A stretch of DNA of 64,000 nucleotides, from contig OX579641.1 of NCBI GenBank assembly GCA_951230915.1, forward strand, positions 4,836,001 to 4,900,000. Direction: 5' to 3'. Shown here one piece after another: positions 61,045-64,000 of the stretch (positions within the stretch are counted from its first letter, which is position 1; each line of letters opens with the position of its first letter). Under the pieces are notes generated by a model. It did no database searches. It was not told the origin of the DNA and worked only from the letters and a program-made list of their open reading frames with translations. Both the position numbers and the translations under genes were made by a program. Origin of the DNA: Antitrichia curtipendula (lineage: Eukaryota > Streptophyta > Bryopsida > Hypnales > Leucodontaceae).

Positions 61045-62345
61045 TTCCACCCATATCAATGCATTTTGCACTGTAGAAGAAACATAAAATTGTGCTTTCT
61101 ATATTTGGATATTGGTGAATGCATGCACCTACATATTGATAAATGTAAGTGGGAGGTCCCTTAGTCAAAAAGAATGATACACATGTCCTTGTAGATGTGG
61201 TGGATTCCACACTATAGAAGAAACGTAAAAGTGTTTTCTATATTAGGGTATCGGTGAATGCACCCACCTATCGATACCTTTAAAGAGGCCCTAAGTATGT
61301 CAAAAAGAATGATACCCATGTCTTTGTAGATGTAGTGGATTCTAGATGTAGTGGATTCCACACTACAGAAGAAACGTAAAAATGTTTTCTATATTAGGGT
61401 ATCGGTGAATGCACCCACCCATCAATACCTTTAAAGAGGCCCTAAGTATGTCAAAAAGAATGATACCCATGGAGTAGTTGCAAGAAACACCTGCTGTTTT
61501 CAGGCCAAAATGGCTTCAGTATTGGAGTACTATGACCTTTTGGAATACATTTTTTTTAAATAAAATAAAAAATATATAATATGTAAAGCTTTTAAAATAG
61601 TATATGGGTGAAAATTCAGGCCTAAAAAAATTTATCCCTAAAAGTCATGCACAAAAAAAGCGTGATGGAAAAATTCAAGAAAATATATACTTTTGAATTT
61701 GATTTTTAGAAATTAGTAAAAAAATTCAAAAAATTCTCAAAAATAAAGCCATTTTTACTAACATTAAGATTCTTCTTCTCAACCATTTTTATCTTGGGAA
61801 AAACAAAATTGTGTTCTTTGCGCGTGCACAAAGGTAGTGCACTTTGAGCACATGTGGAAGGTGGAAAATTTACTATTTTAAAAAAATCCTTTGTGAGCTT
61901 GAGTAAATTTAGTACAAATCCTTATATCCCAATTAAAAGCTTCAAAATTGCATTTTTGGATCAAAAATAAGACTAAAAACCTCCAAAATGACCAAGGTAG
62001 ACATCCAATCAGGGGTAGTTTAAAAATAGTAAGTAAATTTTTTTAAATTGAAAAAAATTCGAGAATGTTTAAAACTAGTACATGTACCTTCCCTTCAAAC
62101 GAAGCATATGCCACAAAAGTTATGAGCCAAAAACCACTTGTTCGAGACCAAGGGGACAAGAAATAGGACAAGTGTTTCTTGCAATCATCCCATGACATAA
62201 TAGATGTGGACATGTGGTGAATTCCACATTGTAGAAGAAACATAGAAGTACTTTCTATATTTGGATATTGATGAATGCACCCACCCATCCATATATGTAA
62301 AGAGGTCCTAAGTCAAAAAAAATGATATCCTTATAGATGTAGTGA
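61045..62345. repeat. Tandem array of about 140-150 bp units, interrupted
   Basis: Units with the blocks GATTCCACACTATAGAAGAA, TTTTCTATATTAGGGTATCG, GTGAATGCACCCACC, and TCAAAAAGAATGATACCCATG start near 61045, 61201 and 61351; a fourth follows the inserted element at about 62205. Unit 3 has an extra GATGTAGTGGATTC duplication. Non-coding. Confidence 0.8.
61472..62188. mobile_element. Inverted-repeat element interrupting the tandem array (717 bp)
   Basis: TTGCAAGAAACACCTG near the left edge matches the inverse of CAAGTGTTTCTTGCAA near the right edge. CCCATG lies on both sides (61466-61471 and 62189-62194), a plausible target duplication. No transposase frame. The superfamily is unclear; terminal positions are uncertain by several bases. 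Confidence 0.6.
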
Positions 62346-64000
62346 AAGGGGTGATTGTAGGTTAGAGTAAGGACAAACTGATATGTTTGTATTGGGAGTC
62401 CTACCAATTAGGGATCGACGCAAGGGTTGTCTTGGTATAATATAAGATTATCTCACAAGTCTAGACTTCTCCAAGATTTGAGATTTTTTTAATACTCCCT
62501 TTGTCCCCAACTGGTCTTCTTGACCTTGAATCTCAGCTTGGGCTTCAATCTCTATCTACTTCATTTATTCCCATTAAAATCTCTCTCATAACTACCACGA
62601 GCCCCTGTATTCCCACATCACAACGTGCAAACGGAATATCATTTTGGAACAAAAAAATGGAAGGAAACCGAAAGATCATTTTGGAAAGGAGGAAATATAC
62701 ATTAGAATTCCTTACAACAAATAAGGTTGTCAAAGTTTTGTGTTTAGTGACAAGCCAAACTTGTTAGACTAAGTACCTAGAGCTCTCAAAACTACAACTA
62801 GTATAAATACAATTGGACCTCCTAAATGGAAAAGCTATATAGTATAAGGTCAATTTCGTTAAATTGAAAATATTCCACAAGCCAAAAATTGTGACACATA
62901 TCTTCACATAGGCCTAATTTCATTCCACAAACTAAAACATGTTAAGATTTTGGTTCTAGGCTACAAAGAAAATTCCCTACTGTAGAAATAGAACACAAAA
63001 ATTTTAGCTCTACATTCCCTACTATGGGAATAGAGCACTAAAATTTCCAATGTGTTCTTAAATAAACTTTTAAGTTGAAGTATGAATGAAATGGAAGGAA
63101 AAAATATATTGACAACAATTCTAAAATGGAATTGAAGTATGTAAATCCTAACGTTCAAGTTTTTATAGCAAATAATCTACATCCTTAGGAAGTTAAGATG
63201 TTTTTGTTTTGAGAAATTGTATAAATTTAGTTTCAAAACAAATCTTATACATTATTTTTTCAAGAAGATTTCCTAATTGCCTACAATACAAGGCACCTCA
63301 TAACTTTTACATCACTTATCCAAATAGAATGAATCAATGTTCTTTTTGATAGACATAAATATATTCTATAAGAAAAAAAAATTGAGTTTTTGCATTTTAT
63401 TTTTGTTTCTTGGAGTCGAACATTCAACTGTACTTACGTGGATATATCTTTTTCTCCAAGGCACCAAATGAATCAAAAAAGTACACTCCCATGTAGATTG
63501 CAAATTTTTAAACTTTGAAGAGTATTAAAAAAATTATAGTAAAATGTGACATCAACACATCATAGGAATTGGCTTGAAATCCTATAAAACCTACTCCAAG
63601 ACTTAGAACTTTCTTATAATTGATACTTCTTACATTTAAAATTTTTTTTTTTCCCTAATAAAAAGCAACATATAGAATGTCAATTTTATTAAGTTGGTGA
63701 TATTCTGCCACAATAGAGTTTTAAGAAGAGTTTATCACCAAGGTAATGATTCAAAATTTGTCATTTAAGTGGTATTCTACGTGAAGGTCAAATTCAATAT
63801 AAATTAAGACATTTTAGTAAAAAAGTATTACATGACATCTTGTGATTGGGGCAAGATGACATGGACTTATCAAATCCGACATGGAAATTCTATTTTGACA
63901 CTTCTCTACCAAATTTAACATTCACGTACAATAGTAGTTCAATTGAGATGATAAATTTCATTTCATTTTCTATGTGGTAAATTTTTAAGTCCTAAAGTTC
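62346..64000. other. AT-rich end of the window, no recognised gene
   Basis: Short frames only. Near 63.24-63.37 kb the phrases TTTTTCAAGAAGATTTCC and CCAAATAGAATGAATCAATG match interior sequence of the TTAA family, so a decayed copy is likely, but no termini can be placed before the window ends. Confidence 0.4.

Noticed and set aside
1..64000. CRISPR arrays, bacterial operons or an organelle origin for the contig
   Set aside because: Spliceosomal introns, solo LTRs, CACTA, Harbinger and Tc1 elements indicate nuclear plant DNA. No direct-repeat/spacer array is present.

Overview
This is eukaryotic nuclear DNA from a land plant. It is mostly AT-rich, with short AT-rich spliceosomal introns, plant-type transposons and long gene-free stretches. 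Only one clearly intact protein gene is visible: a two-exon polyphenol oxidase (tyrosinase/catechol oxidase family) on the minus strand at 35.6-37.5 kb. It has an N-terminal secretory signal rather than an obvious plastid transit peptide. That feature, the base composition and a fragmented methyltransferase-like gene family suggest a non-seed plant (moss, liverwort, lycophyte or fern), but the species cannot be fixed from the window.

Layout. 0-27 kb is transposon-rich: a degenerate two-orientation box repeat, an (AT)n microsatellite, many copies of one small TTAA-flanked inverted-repeat element, and two solo LTRs. 27-41 kb is the GC-richer, gene-like part. It holds two long hairpins, a 160-bp tandem array, several MITEs, the polyphenol oxidase gene with a TATA box and poly(A) signal, and a Harbinger-type MITE with TAA duplications. 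41.7-47.4 kb holds older TTAA elements and a nest: a Tc1/mariner (DD34E) element with a decayed transposase inside a short CACTA-type element. 48.8-53.3 kb is a dead multi-exon gene whose exon is split by a third solo LTR; its parts look like a permuted adenine/cytosine N-methyltransferase domain. 54-64 kb holds a small MITE, another nested pair of TTAA elements, a doubtful membrane-protein remnant and a tandem array broken by an inverted-repeat element.

The most interesting signal is the TTAA family. At least thirteen copies share the terminus TTAACCCCTAAAG, fall in two size classes (about 940 and 588 bp), and insert at TTAA, once demonstrably inside another copy whose empty site is preserved elsewhere in the window. 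Target and terminus match piggyBac, a superfamily I know mainly from animals and some microbes, not plants. The second notable item is a Tc1-type DD34E element in a plant. The third is the solo-LTR family, whose LTRs are studded with dozens of copies of a palindromic CCAAYTNGGA-like motif. No rRNA, complete tRNA gene, CRISPR array, origin or intact transposase was found.
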